Positions 16,992 through 32,295 of a stretch of DNA of 64,000 nt are shown here, piece by piece. Every line of letters starts with the position of its first letter. Position 1 is the first letter of the stretch. The notes beneath the pieces were generated by a model. It did not search any database. It saw nothing but the letters and a program-made list of their open reading frames with translations, and was not told where the DNA came from. The position numbers and the translations under genes are program-made. Origin of the DNA: Volvox africanus (lineage: Eukaryota; Chlorophyta; Chlorophyceae; Chlamydomonadales; Volvocaceae); assembly GCA_030268105.1 (NCBI GenBank), contig BSDZ01000089.1, positions 744,001 to 808,000 of the forward strand, read 5' to 3'.

Positions 16992-18662
16992 GCTACATTC
17001 TTTGCGTCAATCATACAAGGTGGCTGAACTTCGTCAGCACCAATACGTTCAGCGTTCAAAGCGTATATTACGTTGTACAAAATGAAATATAGACCCAGGT
17101 ATTTGGGGGCTGGATCGGTGAAGGTGCCAAGAATGCGGCTCCGAGACCTAGTACCCAACCGCTGCGGCGATAAAGCCTCGTGCGTTTTTATTACTCCTAT
17201 AACCAAGTGAATTAATAGAAAGCCGAATACAAGGATAAAGACAGCTGACTGGATTAGGACACCTGTGTCATCACAGGATGCAGGGAACACGTGTAAGGGC
17301 AGGTGATTTGTACCTCGCACACGTCCACTCCCTATTGATGGCGTGCCTTCCACCACGTTGAAACAATCCTGAGGGAGCTTTATAACATCCGTGCATTGAA
17401 AGTTTGGGCACTAATACTCGTATCGGAACACAGGTATTACAATAGCAACCCAACCTTACCCAACCAACCAGTTTTACACAAGGAGCCGCATTATCAGCCT
17501 GATGTCCTGGGCGCGGGACATAACAAGTTGCAGTAATTAAGTGCACTCACATACGTTCACCTGTTGACGCATCGCTTGCACCTCTGCCCACAGCCTGCGC
17601 TGTTCGTTACCTAGTCACACCGGCAGATCGATGTGCGAACCAACAACGCGAAGTACCCTTCCTACCTTAAAATCATAGGAGACACATGCAAACATGCTGT
17701 AAAGAAACTAATACAGGGAAATAAACCCCGCCTTTGTCACACATAGCCCTCTGGCAGCCGCGGCCAAAATCTGCCCACAATAAGGCCCATCAGCGCCTGG
17801 TGGGTTTTCACATCAGCATACTTCAACATGAATTGTACACTGTATCTCATACACGCGCAAGTGGTACATTTGCGTCAAGAATACAAATGTCCGGGCGCGC
17901 GTTAGCCAGCCTCAGGCTGTGAACTGGGGAACTCCAATACCCCAGCAGTGGTTCAAAACATGTTGTAGGAAAGGCAACCTTCCTTTTGTATCGACGACCA
18001 AAAGCAGTGAGACCCCGCGGAGCCCGTAGCTCACAGAAACTCCTTCCACTTTCCCTAAGAAATGCCCATATAACCTTGCACGGCTCGGCAATGGCGCTAT
18101 GCCCACCTGCACATTATCCGCGAGGCCTCTAGTATTCGCAACCTCCAAACGCGCTCTCAATGCTCTCATGTTCTCTAGTAACACAACCTCCATGACAACT
18201 CACGGCCCCTGGACCGGCTTTATCTCCTCATTCCTCTATGCGCCGAAATTCGGAGCGCATACTCGTTGCTTGCCTCCATGCTGTGGAGTCCTCCACGCCG
18301 ATTGCGGCGCCCACGTTCGTGTTGCTTTTAGCGAATCTCGACCCGTTGCCAGCCCGTCCTCATCCGTATTGCGTCATCTCTTCTGCCATGGAAGGAAGAG
18401 ACGCTGACGCCTATGTCGACGCTGGTGCCAGCGCCTTGGTTACCATCTTCTCGTCTGTAGTCTCTTACTGCACGCCAATATCACTTTAGCTCAAGCCGCT
18501 CCCAAGCCGCTCTCTCAGCTGGAGGTTCCGCCCACTGCCAAGAGGCAAAGCGCGTGATAATCTTCAGATCTGCGGGGATAAAGCTGCCACGCCGATTGCA
18601 AAACGCCGTTGGGAAGGCCATGTCCGTGCGTTTGCACTGCCTGGGTGGCAATGTGGGAATTT
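16992..18662. other. Inter-kinase spacer with unresolved coding-like stretches
   Basis: About 1.7 kb between the two kinase genes. On the minus strand, 18099-18193 reads as an open exon-like segment (MEVVLLENMRALRARL...) ending at a possible GTGGGC donor. An upstream minus-strand stretch around 18240-18330 is also open with protein-like composition. I could not connect these by phased splicing or recognise a family. They may be a small unidentified gene, a pseudogene fragment or chance. Confidence 0.3.
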
Positions 18663-18988
18663 TCACCTCCCCGCCCCCGGCCCGGCCGCCTGCATCTTAA
18701 ATCCCGGCGGCCCGGCCCCGTGCAAGTAGGGGCTATTGCCATGCCGTTCTTCCGCTTCAAGTTCTTCCTCAATCTGTCGTATAGTTTTCGGAGCCGCGCA
18801 GCGAGACAGCACCGAGGGGTCAGTTCTATGAGATGACAGGGTACAATTGAAAGCCGGATGTGATTGGCCGTTCATGGGTTTCCAACATTCAATCGGCATG
18901 TGGACGAAAGGGATGGGTTTGGGAGTAAGCAACCCGTTGCTTTTACTTGGACTTGCTTTGACCCCTTCGTGGAGATTTCAATTATGCA

Positions 18989-21776
<2,788 letters not shown>

Positions 21777-23080
21777 TATTTATTCAGTAATAAGGCTGAG
21801 TTATAGGATCGTCCATGCGGGGTTGAGTACGTTCATTCGTTGTTTTTGCACCTACCGGAACTTCATAGCTGCACAAATGCAGACTCGACTTAACCAAGCG
21901 TAACAATCAGCGTATTCGCAAATTAGCTAATCATGAGTTTGGATGGATGCAACATAACCCTCAGCATCTCACGATGTTCTCAATTACGACATCTTGGCTA
22001 ACCGCCAGCGCTGGAGCGCTGAAACCAGAGGCCAAAACATACCGTAAGATCAATCATGCCGTTACCCCAGGCGTCTAGCAAGAGCTCTTTGAAAGCGACA
22101 TTGCTATTAACATGAGACAGGTTGCCGGCATATGGAGTGGACGAGGGGGACTTGGGGATACCGATGTGGTACCGTGCAGCGACAAAGCGCATCGCTCACT
22201 ATAAAATTTCCAGTCGCTGGTCACAGATAAAGTAACATCAGCACAATCTGTGCTGACTTGCGAACTCGTCAGAGTTTGTGAATTCTAATTGACCAGGAGG
22301 ATCAAGATACCGCGACACCGCGGACCAAGCTAAGAGAAGGTGGAGGATAGGAGAAGACACCTGGATGGGAAAGTATAATTTATGTGGGTATATACGGTCT
22401 GATCAAGGCCTGCAAAACCTCCAAGGTCTGAGAACTAACATTACTACTAATACGCTGCCAAACGCCTTACAACAATTGTCTTACCCTGGCCACACCCTGG
22501 AATATATTGAGAGTGGGCCGACTGGGGGGGGGAGGCGGGTGCCCTGGCTGGTATACCTGGTCAACATGACTGATTAGTAAATTATTAATGATCATCAGTC
22601 GTGCGCAGGACATTGTGTGTACGGTTTCCCTGGTACACTCACAGCTTTCCACATTAACAAGGTAGGTGCATGCTAGCGCACAAGTCGATTCTTAGGGGTT
22701 GCATCTGTGGTGGGTACTAGGCAACCGCAGCCCCTGCTGGAACTGCTTAAGATGCTGGTGCAACCTTGTCAGGATGAGTCGGTCAGTTTTAAATAAGTGA
22801 CGTGGGTCTACGGCAGTGTGTTCGTGTTCAGGAGTAACTCTATGGAAAGGTCACTCTGCCTCCTTAACATCATGCTAGCCTCCACGAGGCGTCAGCGTCC
22901 AGGATGCTAGGTGGTGCCGGAAACAGCTATTATGAGTTCCAAGCGAGCCATAAGTCCTTGGGCAGTGGGCCACTCACCGCTAACGATAGGGAGCTGTATT
23001 GCTGAGAACTACGATACGCGCAAAACAAGGAAGCTGACACGACACAAACATATCAAGCATATTAAGTTAAGTATTCGATT
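21777..23080. other. Upstream region of kinase 2 with one candidate exon
   Basis: The 1.3 kb upstream of kinase 2. On the minus strand 22192 to about 22045 reads MRFVAARYHIGIPK...NGMIDLT and ends at a strong GTATGT donor. I could not assign it to a neighbouring gene or a family. The rest looks non-coding. Confidence 0.3.
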
Positions 23081-23439
23081 TTAGGAGCAAATGATTTCTG
23101 TGGATTGCATTGCTGCCTCTCCAACGCCTGCAAGGATTAGAAGTGCGGGTGCAGGAGGCGCGGGAGCGTTACTACAGGAAAAAAATAAATTACCAAATCA
23201 CCACGTCGTCCTATATACCTTTCAGGAATTTCACTACTGCGGTTACTTGCATAAGAATACGTACCACTGCCAAGATATTCCTGGAGTGCACTCGCCAGAA
23301 CAGTGAGCCTGTCCGAACCCAGCACTATTGGACCTTTCCATGTCCGTAACACCCCGTCCACGCAAACGCCAAAGCCATACATATCAACTCTCACCTTCTT
23401 GAAAGCCATTGGAATGCAATCAAGCAGCTGCCCCTTTCC
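23081..23439 (-). CDS. 3' end of an unresolved gene, weakly glycosyltransferase-like
   Basis: Two exons are phase-compatible on the minus strand: 23265-23439, after a good acceptor (TTTCCTCCAG) and ending at GTACGT, and 23081-23127 ending in TAA. The first encodes a hydrophobic/basic run leading to KVRVDMYGFGV. A hydrophobic strand followed by YGFG recalls the end of the small sialyl motif region of GT29 glycosyltransferases, but this is a short match made from memory. Open stretches further upstream (23490-23655, 24075-24210, 24350-24520) may be earlier exons, but their splice phases do not form one clean chain. They could belong to this gene or be the C-terminal extension of the hydroxylase gene just upstream. 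Confidence 0.3.
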
Positions 23440-24349
23440 CTGGAGGAAAGAATGATGTCCTCCTTTCGGTCCTAGTCAGACACGGGCACTACCGGTCTTG
23501 CGGAATACGCACGCTTCAGAACTGCGCGCCTTGCCACCGCCATGATCCCTTATTCGGCCAGGATACTTCAACTTAGTCCAATTGCGATAATTTACGGTGC
23601 AAGCTGAGCATTTCCCTGTGAAGCCCCTCAGCGTTTTCATCCAGGTACGTGCCGTCTGAAGCACTGACGGACGGACAGATGGACTGATGAAAAGGCGAGT
23701 GGGCACCAGTCAACCTTTGGTGATCAAGCAATAGGTGAAAGGGGACGATTAGCTCGCTACGTTCATGTGTCATTTCGCTTCCTCTTCCCAGAGTATATCC
23801 CCCAAATCGTCCAGTTCAAATTATGAGAGCGCGCTCAAACCACGGCCTCCTCAGCCTCTTGCACCAGTTCCCTTCCAACTACCCATGCCCACCGAACCCG
23901 CATCATCAGCGGATTCAACTCAGCTCCCATCCCCTGCCCTAACCGCTACGCCGTAGAAGAGATTCCTTTTTGCACACCACTGGAACACGTGGAGACATCG
24001 CATGCACCGGGAAGCCTGCTGCGTGGCACACAGAAACCCTGGAGTTCATGCGGCGCAGTCAACCTGATAACTCAGTTTGCCGCACCATCCCTATGACACT
24101 GGTTGTTATATTCATCTCTATCCTGGTGTTGCAGAGGTTGCCCCACTCATCAAGGAATCTGTCGTCGAAGCAGTTGTTGTCGTTCGAACCTGGTCCTAGC
24201 CATTTGCTGTTGCTTCACAGCAAATGGATACAACCAGGTTTCCATCCACGCGATTTACCAGCCCATCCACCTATTCCTTTGTGATACCTAAACACTTGGG
24301 CGCGGGCCTCTGCGCATTTATTTCACCATCATCTCAGGATGCGCCATAC

Positions 24350-24520
24350 CGTCACGGTGTTCATGGAAAATGAAAGGCCATTCTCGGCACAGTCCTCTAG
24401 GTTTCGTCCAAGCTCACGCGGGTCAATGGCCTTTCCAAAATTAACTTCGCACGCATTGCACATCTCAAAGTCTATCATAGGGCCATTCGCGCTCAGGGAG
24501 CAGGCGGCTGCCCTCTCGAC
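24350..24520 (-). other. Orphan in-frame exon directly after the hydroxylase domain
   Basis: It is a 171-nt (57-codon) open segment with an acceptor (CCACCTCAG) and a donor (GTATGG), reading CSLSANGPMIDFEMCNAC and then a charged helix. It begins 27 nt past the read-through stop of the hydroxylase gene. A strong GTATGT donor at 24592 in the last hydroxylase exon would join to it in phase 0 across a 72-nt intron. It may therefore be a real C-terminal continuation of that protein or the start of the next gene. Confidence 0.4.
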
Positions 24521-24547
24521 CTGAGGTGGTCCCCTCCTGTTCCTAGT

Positions 24548-27500
24548 TCATACTTTGGAGTAGTCGGGGAGAACATTTTCCGGTGGACATACCATTATGG
24601 CACGATCGTAATTGCATACCGTCCCCGGCTTCAGGCGGCGCGGTACGCGGGGTTCCTCCGCCACATCCACCACCATCTGAACCCGCTTCACATTGCTGCG
24701 GTTCAGCACCAGATGCATCACCCTATTGTTGAGCTGGACAGGAAAAGAGAAAGGGAGCGGAAAGGGAATGTTGCGAAAAGCAATTGGGGCACGGCACGGA
24801 AAAACCGACAGGCCGTGGAAGTAGAAGTCTCCGGGCCTAGAACCCAATGTGTGTATGGCGACATCAAACGGAGTCGATATTCCGGGTGACGTAGAGGGAA
24901 CCTAAGGTTGGGCAAGCGCCGAGGAGAAGAACTAAGGACCTGATCCCCTGCATGAAACATCAAATTCAAGGAGGAAATCTAGGACTAAACTAAGCCGTGG
25001 AAGACCACCTGCCGGCCCAAGCATGTGCATGGTGACAAGTCCAAGGCCAGGCCAGGCCAAACATCAGCCAGACAAGAAGTCCGATGGCAAGCATGATGGT
25101 ATGGATAAGCCCGGGCAAGGTCCCCAAGCGCAAGCCTTCCTGAGCGTTCCTGAACGCGAGCTGGGGTTGGACCCAGCCCCGAAGCCCAAGCGGAAGCCTG
25201 AGTGAGAGAGCAGGTGTGGGTCGCTTACACCTCACTACCCAGAACACCCTTAAACCCCATTTCCCAGCACCCGTGCTTACGTTGGGGCGAGATATAGCTC
25301 GTACGCGTTGTAGCGGATCCATCTCCTGCGGCAGATGGTCCATGACCTGCCACCCTGGCGCATTCTACCCATCATCTTTGCGCCGCCAGGGATCCATTCT
25401 TAGACTACCTGGCCCACTCGAACCATTCCCAACCCCAGGCCCACTCGACGCACCTCGAATACCATCCCCTCCGCCATAGGTATCGGTACGCAGTCTTCCG
25501 TGGAAGCGGCGGACATCCGACGACCCATTAAAGCCTGGCGCTCTGCCTCAGGGCACACCTGGAAGCTGACGTTGGGATGAGTCACCACTGGAAGGTGGAT
25601 GCGGTGCGCAGCCTGCCGGTATGTACAAGTAAGGAACAACCCAAACGTTGACGTCTGATGAAGCGTAAAATAAAGCCCAGGAAATGCGAGGCAGCGGCAG
25701 AGAATATACGGAACTCCACCAAGACATAAGAGTAAAAGCACATTGGGGGTAGAAGCGGCCGAAGAATTAGCCATGTTACATGCCCGTCCGCCGACCCCTC
25801 CCCCCCTCCCCCCACGCACACGAACACACTGCTATCACGTACCCTGCGACTGCTGACTAATCTACTTCCCCAACCATCAACACCCTCCACGTGTTGTTGT
25901 TTGCTGGCACCACCGTAACCAGCCTTCCTAACCCCACGCCCACCTCCACCCTTCGCATGATCACGCGCACTGCACCTTGGCATAGCCTCCCATATCTTTG
26001 TGTGGCTTGATCTCCGTGCCGGGCTTCATACGTGCGAACTGCAGCCGCACCACCTTACTGACATCCTCCTTGCCCAAAACCTACGACGGCGACCGGAGAT
26101 GTGCACAGAATGTCAAAACCCTGACATTCTTCGGGAGTTTGGGGGTTTAGCCAATTTTATGGTCCTGAATGCAAAATACAAACCATTGTTGTGTGTAGGA
26201 TAGGGGGGTACATCACCCGTGGCCACTAACCTGACAGTCCCTACCTTCCCCGGTGTTTCGGGGCACCCTCATCCAGTCTCCCATGCCGACTTCTCCGAAA
26301 TCAGTGATTTTCCCAGGTTCAGCACCCATCACCAGCATCCAGCGGAATCTGCCGAATCAACTAAGGCGTCAACTCCGCTACTGGTTAGCTCGCAGGTCAC
26401 TTTAATTGGGGTCGTCACCGTCCATCGACATGGGGGCACCCTGCCCTTAACCTTAGGGACTTTGGCCCGCACTCTAACGTGGTAGAACCTGGAACTCCAG
26501 GGGCATATTAGTCGTGCCATAACATTGTTGTCTTGTCCATCAGTTGGCACCCATCTGGAAACCCATCTATCCGGTGACTAACTGGCTTCCCCGCTACACC
26601 ACATCATTCCACATTGCACCACAATGCCTTTGAGCCTAGGTCCAGGGAATGCAACACAGCAGGTCGTCCCACCTACTCATGGTAGCTCTCTCGCGGCCGA
26701 GGGTGACAGTGACGAACCCTGAATCTGGTGAGAATCCCTACCCCTCAACCCTCACCTGCTCCAAAAGTGGTTCAATGGCACTCTTAAAGTGGTCGTAGTA
26801 CGGAAAGCGGTACACATGCTCCGTACTTTGATCCGAGAAAACCATGTACAGCGCTTCTACGCCCGGCTTGAACCTGTGTGTGTGTGTGTCAGATCACATC
26901 CGCACAGCGGCAAGGGGAGTTAGGGTTGGGGCACCAATCCCCCGGTTGGCTGGTGCACTTGTGAGTAGTAGTATCCATGGCCCAATCTGGAACCTACGAG
27001 GAATATGTAGATCTGACCGCACTTAAGTAGCTTAACAATCTGACACGGCACTGCCATGTTCGGCTGCCATGGTCCTCATGCCCATTCCCCATGGACCAGA
27101 CATCAGACCCTAAGAGGCATATCCATGTCGCCGGCACCAGCTGTAGTGCACCCCTGCGGCACCTTTCATCAAGACCCCCTTTAGGTCCAGCCAGCTTCAG
27201 GATCTACCGCGCCGCCGTTAAGACTGCATTTGCTGTCGGGCGGCTTCATCTCACCTCGCTCGCTGTAATGTAGGTGTATCCTGCTGTGCTATTGATTCGC
27301 TTCCTCCACCTCGCGAACGTAACACATATATGTTGTGTGTAGGATAGGGGGGTACATCACCCGTGGCCACTAACCTGGCAGTCCCTACCTTCCCCGGTGT
27401 TTCGGGGCACCCTCATCCAGTCTCCCATGCCGACTTCTCCGAAATCAGTGGTTTTCCCAGGTTCAGCACCCACCACCAGCATCCAGCGGAATCTGCCGAA

Positions 27501-30500
27501 TCAACTAAGGCGTCAACTCCGCTACTGGTCAGCTCGCAGGTCTGTTATATATAACTATATGTGTGTTTGTGTCTCTGTGCACATGTGCAAACACGCACGC
27601 ATGCGGGCACACGCACGCACTTGTTCATGTTGTCCTTTCGTCCATCGATTGCAGCATTCTCTCTCCGCTGTCGCTCCGGCGTCCACATGTCGTCGGGCAT
27701 TCCCAGCACCAGCTCCTGAAGAGGCCGAAAGGACGGAAGGACTTAGCGCGTATGAATGCAAAAAAACATACATACGTTGCGCATATTCCTCAACGCACTG
27801 AGTATATGTATGGAATATTCACGTTTTAGGGTTTTAGGGTTCGAGTTAGTTCGGGGTTAGTCACATTCAGTCGGACGAAGTTTGGGTGTTTCAGTTTAAT
27901 ACCATAGTACAAAAATATTCTGCAAAGCTCCCGATACAGCTCTAAGTTTTTCCGCAGTCTCCGCACATTATAGGCACACGTAAAGAGCCCCATTCTGCGA
28001 TTTACCTCGCCAGTCGACGTCATTGGACGCCGTCCAATACCAAGTGCATGCAGTCGCTAACCATCTAAGATATCCATCCTGACCCGTACGGTATTAATGC
28101 AGCAGGAAATGTGATCAGGATAATGATAAGTGCGACCAACGCTTCCAAAATTGTGATTGGTTGTTCTGGTTTTACGGGACTTAGGGTCTGTTCATTCCCA
28201 TAATGTACATTTAAGAACACCGCTTCTTCCCAACCTGCGCTCCGCCACCAAAAGCAAAGTCCCCGCCCTCTCGATTGCAAGCCTCTCACGCCGTTCGGTG
28301 CTCGAGCCCACCTTGAGCTTGTCGATGTTGACCTGCATCAGCGGCAGTGAGATGCCTGCTTCCCAGCTATGGACTGAGTCCTTAACTGCTAAATCTAATC
28401 GCGGCTGCCCAGACGCCCATTTGCCCGACGTCTTTGGCCGGTAGCCCATGTCAATCAGCTGCTGAGTTGCTGCAATCACCTCCGCGTCGTTAATCCCCAG
28501 AGCGAGTACATCTCGCGCCTTGCCCCCGTCCTTGCCCGACCCCGCCGCCTTTTGTTCCTCTTGCTGCTGTTGCTGCTGTTTCGACGAAGCCGAAGCCGAC
28601 GACGTTCCGCCACCAGTGTCGCCATCGTCATGGGTCGTTGCCAAGATGGTAGCTGCGGTATCAGTGCTGGTGCCGCTGCCTTTGGTAGTGGACGCGAAAC
28701 TCGCTTCAGCGACGCCGCCTGTGGAGGCCATGGCTCGATATGTAGATGCCTCTCCCAGGCCAGGGGCCGCCACAATATTAAGCAGGCCCCGGGTCTGCAC
28801 GGGACGCTGCCACAACAGTGCGCCGGTGTTGAGTTCCACAGCAGCTAGCTCCGCTGCGGCAGAGAGGTAGTGACCGGGATTGAGGTTTACATTCATCGGC
28901 CGAATGCAACAAGGAGGCCACAAGGAGCACGACTGCAAAAGAAGGATAGACAGATTCAGTAGCACACAGTGAGGGGTTGGGTTGCTGGGTTCATATAAGG
29001 GTCAAAACCGAAGTGGGAACATATGGAACGCCGAAAGGGCTGAGAGATACGTCAGTCAACCTTGTAGGGACCCTGCATGATGGCACGTGATCCACCCTGC
29101 TGATCTACCATGGCAGCCTCAGCAGCAGTCACACCATCTCTTGCAGCCACCACCCTGGGCTGAGGGCCCCAAGTCCCTAGGGCGGCTCTGCTGCACCGCC
29201 AGCAGCAGCAGGCGCCCTGGACACATCCGCAGCAGCGGGACCTCACCATTGTTTACCAGGCTGTCGCGGTTACTGCGCGGGCCCCACACGTTCAGCCCAA
29301 AGTAAGCCACCTCGTCCACCACACAAAGACCCTTAAGGAACTTCGCCGGGTCCGCGGTCTGTGGGGCCTGCGGGGACGTACCGTGTGTGGCCACAATGAA
29401 CCTGGCAAGGGCAGGAAGCGCTGTAAAGCCACATCGTGCGTGGCGGGGCACTGTGACTCCGGAGAGCTTTACGCATCTCAATCATGTGCCTGTATGTGTC
29501 CCATCAGAGTTATACCGGAAGGCATACCAAGGCATCCGTTTTCCTCATAAAACGCGGGATGGGTGATGAATCCAACATCAGCGGCCCAGGTTCGTGCGGC
29601 CCCAAAAGATCATCTGGAACAGGCAAAACACCCCCTACCAACCCATACAAACGAGCTAGCCCGCAGCCAGTCCATGCCGCTGCCTTGTGTTTGGTTACCC
29701 GGGGAGACCCAAACAACTAGGGTAGGTACGAGATGTGTTGATACTGCTGAGCATGGTGGGAGCCCCAGTGGTGGTGGTGGTGGTGGTGGTGATGGTGATG
29801 GTGGCGCTCGCTCCCTTCCGTTCGCTCTCTTCCGCGAACCCCTCTTGATTCCAAATACCCGTGGCAGAAGACCACCAGATCCGCACCTGCCAGATGTGTC
29901 TCACAGCTCCAGTTGCAGGATCCACCACCACCAGAGCTCCGTTTTCACTGTCCAGCATCACAAATTGGTCCCTCCAAGACACCAGACCATGCGCTTTGAG
30001 ACCTACTTCCTTTATCTCCGCCACAACGCGGGGCCGCGGGTCGGCGTTGGGGTCAATCTTGACCGCGTCACTCTGCACGTTTAGTGAATTGCATTGTGAC
30101 CAGGGTCAAGAAAGTGATAGCTCAAGCGGTGCAGTCAAGAAGGCCCAATAACAAAACGGTGATTCGGTGTTCTGAGAAAGAGGAGAAAGGGCAATATGTG
30201 CGTTGTCTCACCCCATCCAGCAGTGAAACCCGTGGTGGGCCAGTGGATGGGCCCACTCCGCGCTGCAAATCCCGAGTCCTTCGTGGGATCCAGTTAAGCC
30301 CATCCCAGGCACCAAACCCGGCCTTCCCTCCCGGCGCACACACCTTTCCCAGGTTGTGCAGCACTGCCCACACCGTACCATCGTCCAATGGCGCCAGCGT
30401 GTTGACATGCTGTTTGAGCGTGAAGAGCCTCATACCGCGTACCTGCAAACCGGGATTCAGGGAGTCCCGAGGCAACGAGAAGGGGATGAGAAGGCGAAGG

Positions 30501-32295
30501 GCGCAGGAGGCATCCCAAAAGGGGAGGGCACGGAACCAAGCCGCCGCAATGTCTGTTCCGCCAGAGGTCCATCCTCAAGCCAACCGCGTGCCCTCCGCCA
30601 CCTGTTACCCAGTCGAGGCGCCTGGCGGGCGGCTGCCCACCAGAAGCATGCGCCTCACCAGCTTCATATCGGGGAAATGCAGCTCCTGCACCTCGCCCAT
30701 CTCTGTGTTGGCTACGTAGACACGGTCGCCTCTTCGTACCTGCATGCATATACAACGCACAAAGAAAAAGAACACGCGCGCAGGGCCGGTAGACAGGGAG
30801 CATGACCAAAGACACAGACGAAAGATGGAGGAGCAAACATAAGGACAGTGTGGCGATGGCTGTGGACGAATGTAAGATGACAGTGGTTAAGCAAGAGAAG
30901 GCCGCTCTACGGCAATCATGAACGAGCAAGGTTGCAAACTGACGTGTGCATGTGCGAGGTCATAGTTATGGCTGCCCCGAAACCAAGTTGCATCAACGGC
31001 GATTACCGCGTGCTGGGTTCAGCTGCCCTCTCCGTCCTGGATTTAGTCACTAGCACCTCTGTACACGGACCAAACAACTGAACAGGGTTCTCCAAACCCT
31101 TCGGGAGTCCCGTCCACACTATCCCTCTTGCCCTCTCTGGCACATTTCCTCAGCCCTTATCAACCGGCTACTTATCGGTTACTCACCGCATCGTGGGTAA
31201 AGCGTGATTCGATATGCACTCTGTTGACCTCACGCCCTGCGGACACGGAAAGTCAGATGGAGCCATGGAACCCAATGAAACCGAATATAACATCGGACAG
31301 GAGCCCACAGCGCCGCAGTTAGGATGTGCCGAATTTGCAACCACCCATCACCAGCAGCTACGTTCTTTCTACGTTCTTAGTACACCATAAGGGGCCCAAT
31401 TCTGCCCCGCATTCCATGCGGCCGGTGAATGTATTCCGTCGATTGCTAAGCAGGCGGTCCCTAGTCCCACGTCGCCCAGGTACGGCCCAAGAGCATAATC
31501 CATGCTGTGTCTTTCTCTATCCTCAATGTGGCTGTGTACCGCGCCGCGCATGCCTTGGCAGCTGGACCCCGCTCGCTTGCCGGACGGGCTGGTTTTATTC
31601 TTCTTTCATCGGCTCCATATTTCCCTACACTCCCCGAACCCATCTCTCCGTAACACGTGTACCTCCGTAATCCGCATCCGTATTTTTTCCTCATCACACC
31701 TGTCTCGGCATCGAATTCGACCAGGAACTCCTGGCTTGTTTTGGGGTGCCAATTGTGTGGGCGGATCACATTCCACACGGTCTTCATTTGACCTTTATCA
31801 TCAGCCTCGCCGGGAAACACGCCATAGTGTACGCCCTAATGCGCGATCAGCAAGCGGATCTTGTGTCAAGATGATGTGCAGTACGTCAAAAACAACGAAA
31901 CACGTATCTAGCTAGCTTGCACCTACCTCCCCTTCGTGAAGCACGTGTATTGAGTCGTTTCCCGGGTAATACCAGAATAGACGATTGTGGCTTGCTAACA
32001 TTAGACGGAATGGCTTGGTGCCCGAGGACATCGACTTCCCCTCTTGTTTGTCAATCCGCTTCGCGCCCATCCTAGACATGACGAGCGACCTCCGCTGCCC
32101 GCTTCTGTCCTCATTCTTTATTGCATGAACGCTGTCTGGATCCTTGACATATATGCTAAGTGACAATAATGCAAAGAAACAGAGTCCGGCGGCGAAAGAA
32201 ATCGATAATAGCTTCCGTGCTCGTGGCGAAAGAAACTTAAGGTGTTTATAAGCATGTCCAACCCTACTCCGCGACGCTGTGCTCGTGGCCGGCAT
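24548..32295 (-). CDS. Signal-anchored propeller-like / aspartyl(asparaginyl) beta-hydroxylase fusion protein
   Basis: Fifteen or more exons (minus). Confident ones are 31927-32295, 31700-31835, 31187-31236, 30944-31012, 30659-30739, 30344-30442, 29887-30072, 29247-29358, 28312-28932, 27621-27715, 26756-26873, 25976-26080, 25454-25612 and 24593-24733 (or through to the stop at 24548). One exon near 29061-29150 has an uncertain acceptor. Residues about 29-50 form one hydrophobic segment with basic flanks and no downstream cleavage site, so a type II ER/Golgi anchor is likely. The next ~300 residues carry repeats such as RVYVANTEMGEVQEL, NGALVVVDPATGAVRHIW and ELNTGALLW, typical of NHL/PQQ-like propellers. 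A 621-nt exon adds a polyQ-containing linker. The C-terminus is an Asp/Asn hydroxylase domain (PF05118 type): FSDQSTEHVYRFPYYD, PHKDMGGY (Fe ligand), HRIHLPV (2-oxoglutarate), VMHLVLN (second Fe ligand) and KRVQMVVDV (2-oxoglutarate Arg). The substrate is unknown. Confidence 0.8.
26187..26397. repeat. Intronic direct repeat, copy 1 (211 bp)
   Basis: This segment recurs at 27331-27541 with only a few mismatches. It lies in the intron between the exons at 26756-26873 and 25976-26080 of the hydroxylase gene. It has no terminal inverted repeats or poly-A tail that I can see. Confidence 0.85.
27331..27541. repeat. Intronic direct repeat, copy 2 (211 bp)
   Basis: Second copy, offset by 1144 bp, in the next intron upstream (between exons 27621-27715 and 26756-26873). 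The two copies flank the exon that begins the hydroxylase domain. Confidence 0.85.
27824..27839 (+). repeat. Two TTTTAGGG units
   Basis: Two perfect tandem copies of the Chlamydomonas-type telomere repeat lie inside an intron. Two units can occur by chance; recorded as a lineage hint only. Confidence 0.4.
29764..29804. repeat. GGT/GAT trinucleotide microsatellite
   Basis: A run of GGT units grading into GAT-like units (Thr-Thr-Thr if read on the minus strand). It lies in an intron of the hydroxylase gene just downstream of the exon 29887-30072, so it is not coding in the model. Confidence 0.6.

Noticed and set aside
27824..27839. Interstitial telomere from TTTTAGGG units
   Set aside because: Only two units inside an intron; no longer array or degenerate extension, so chance is likely.
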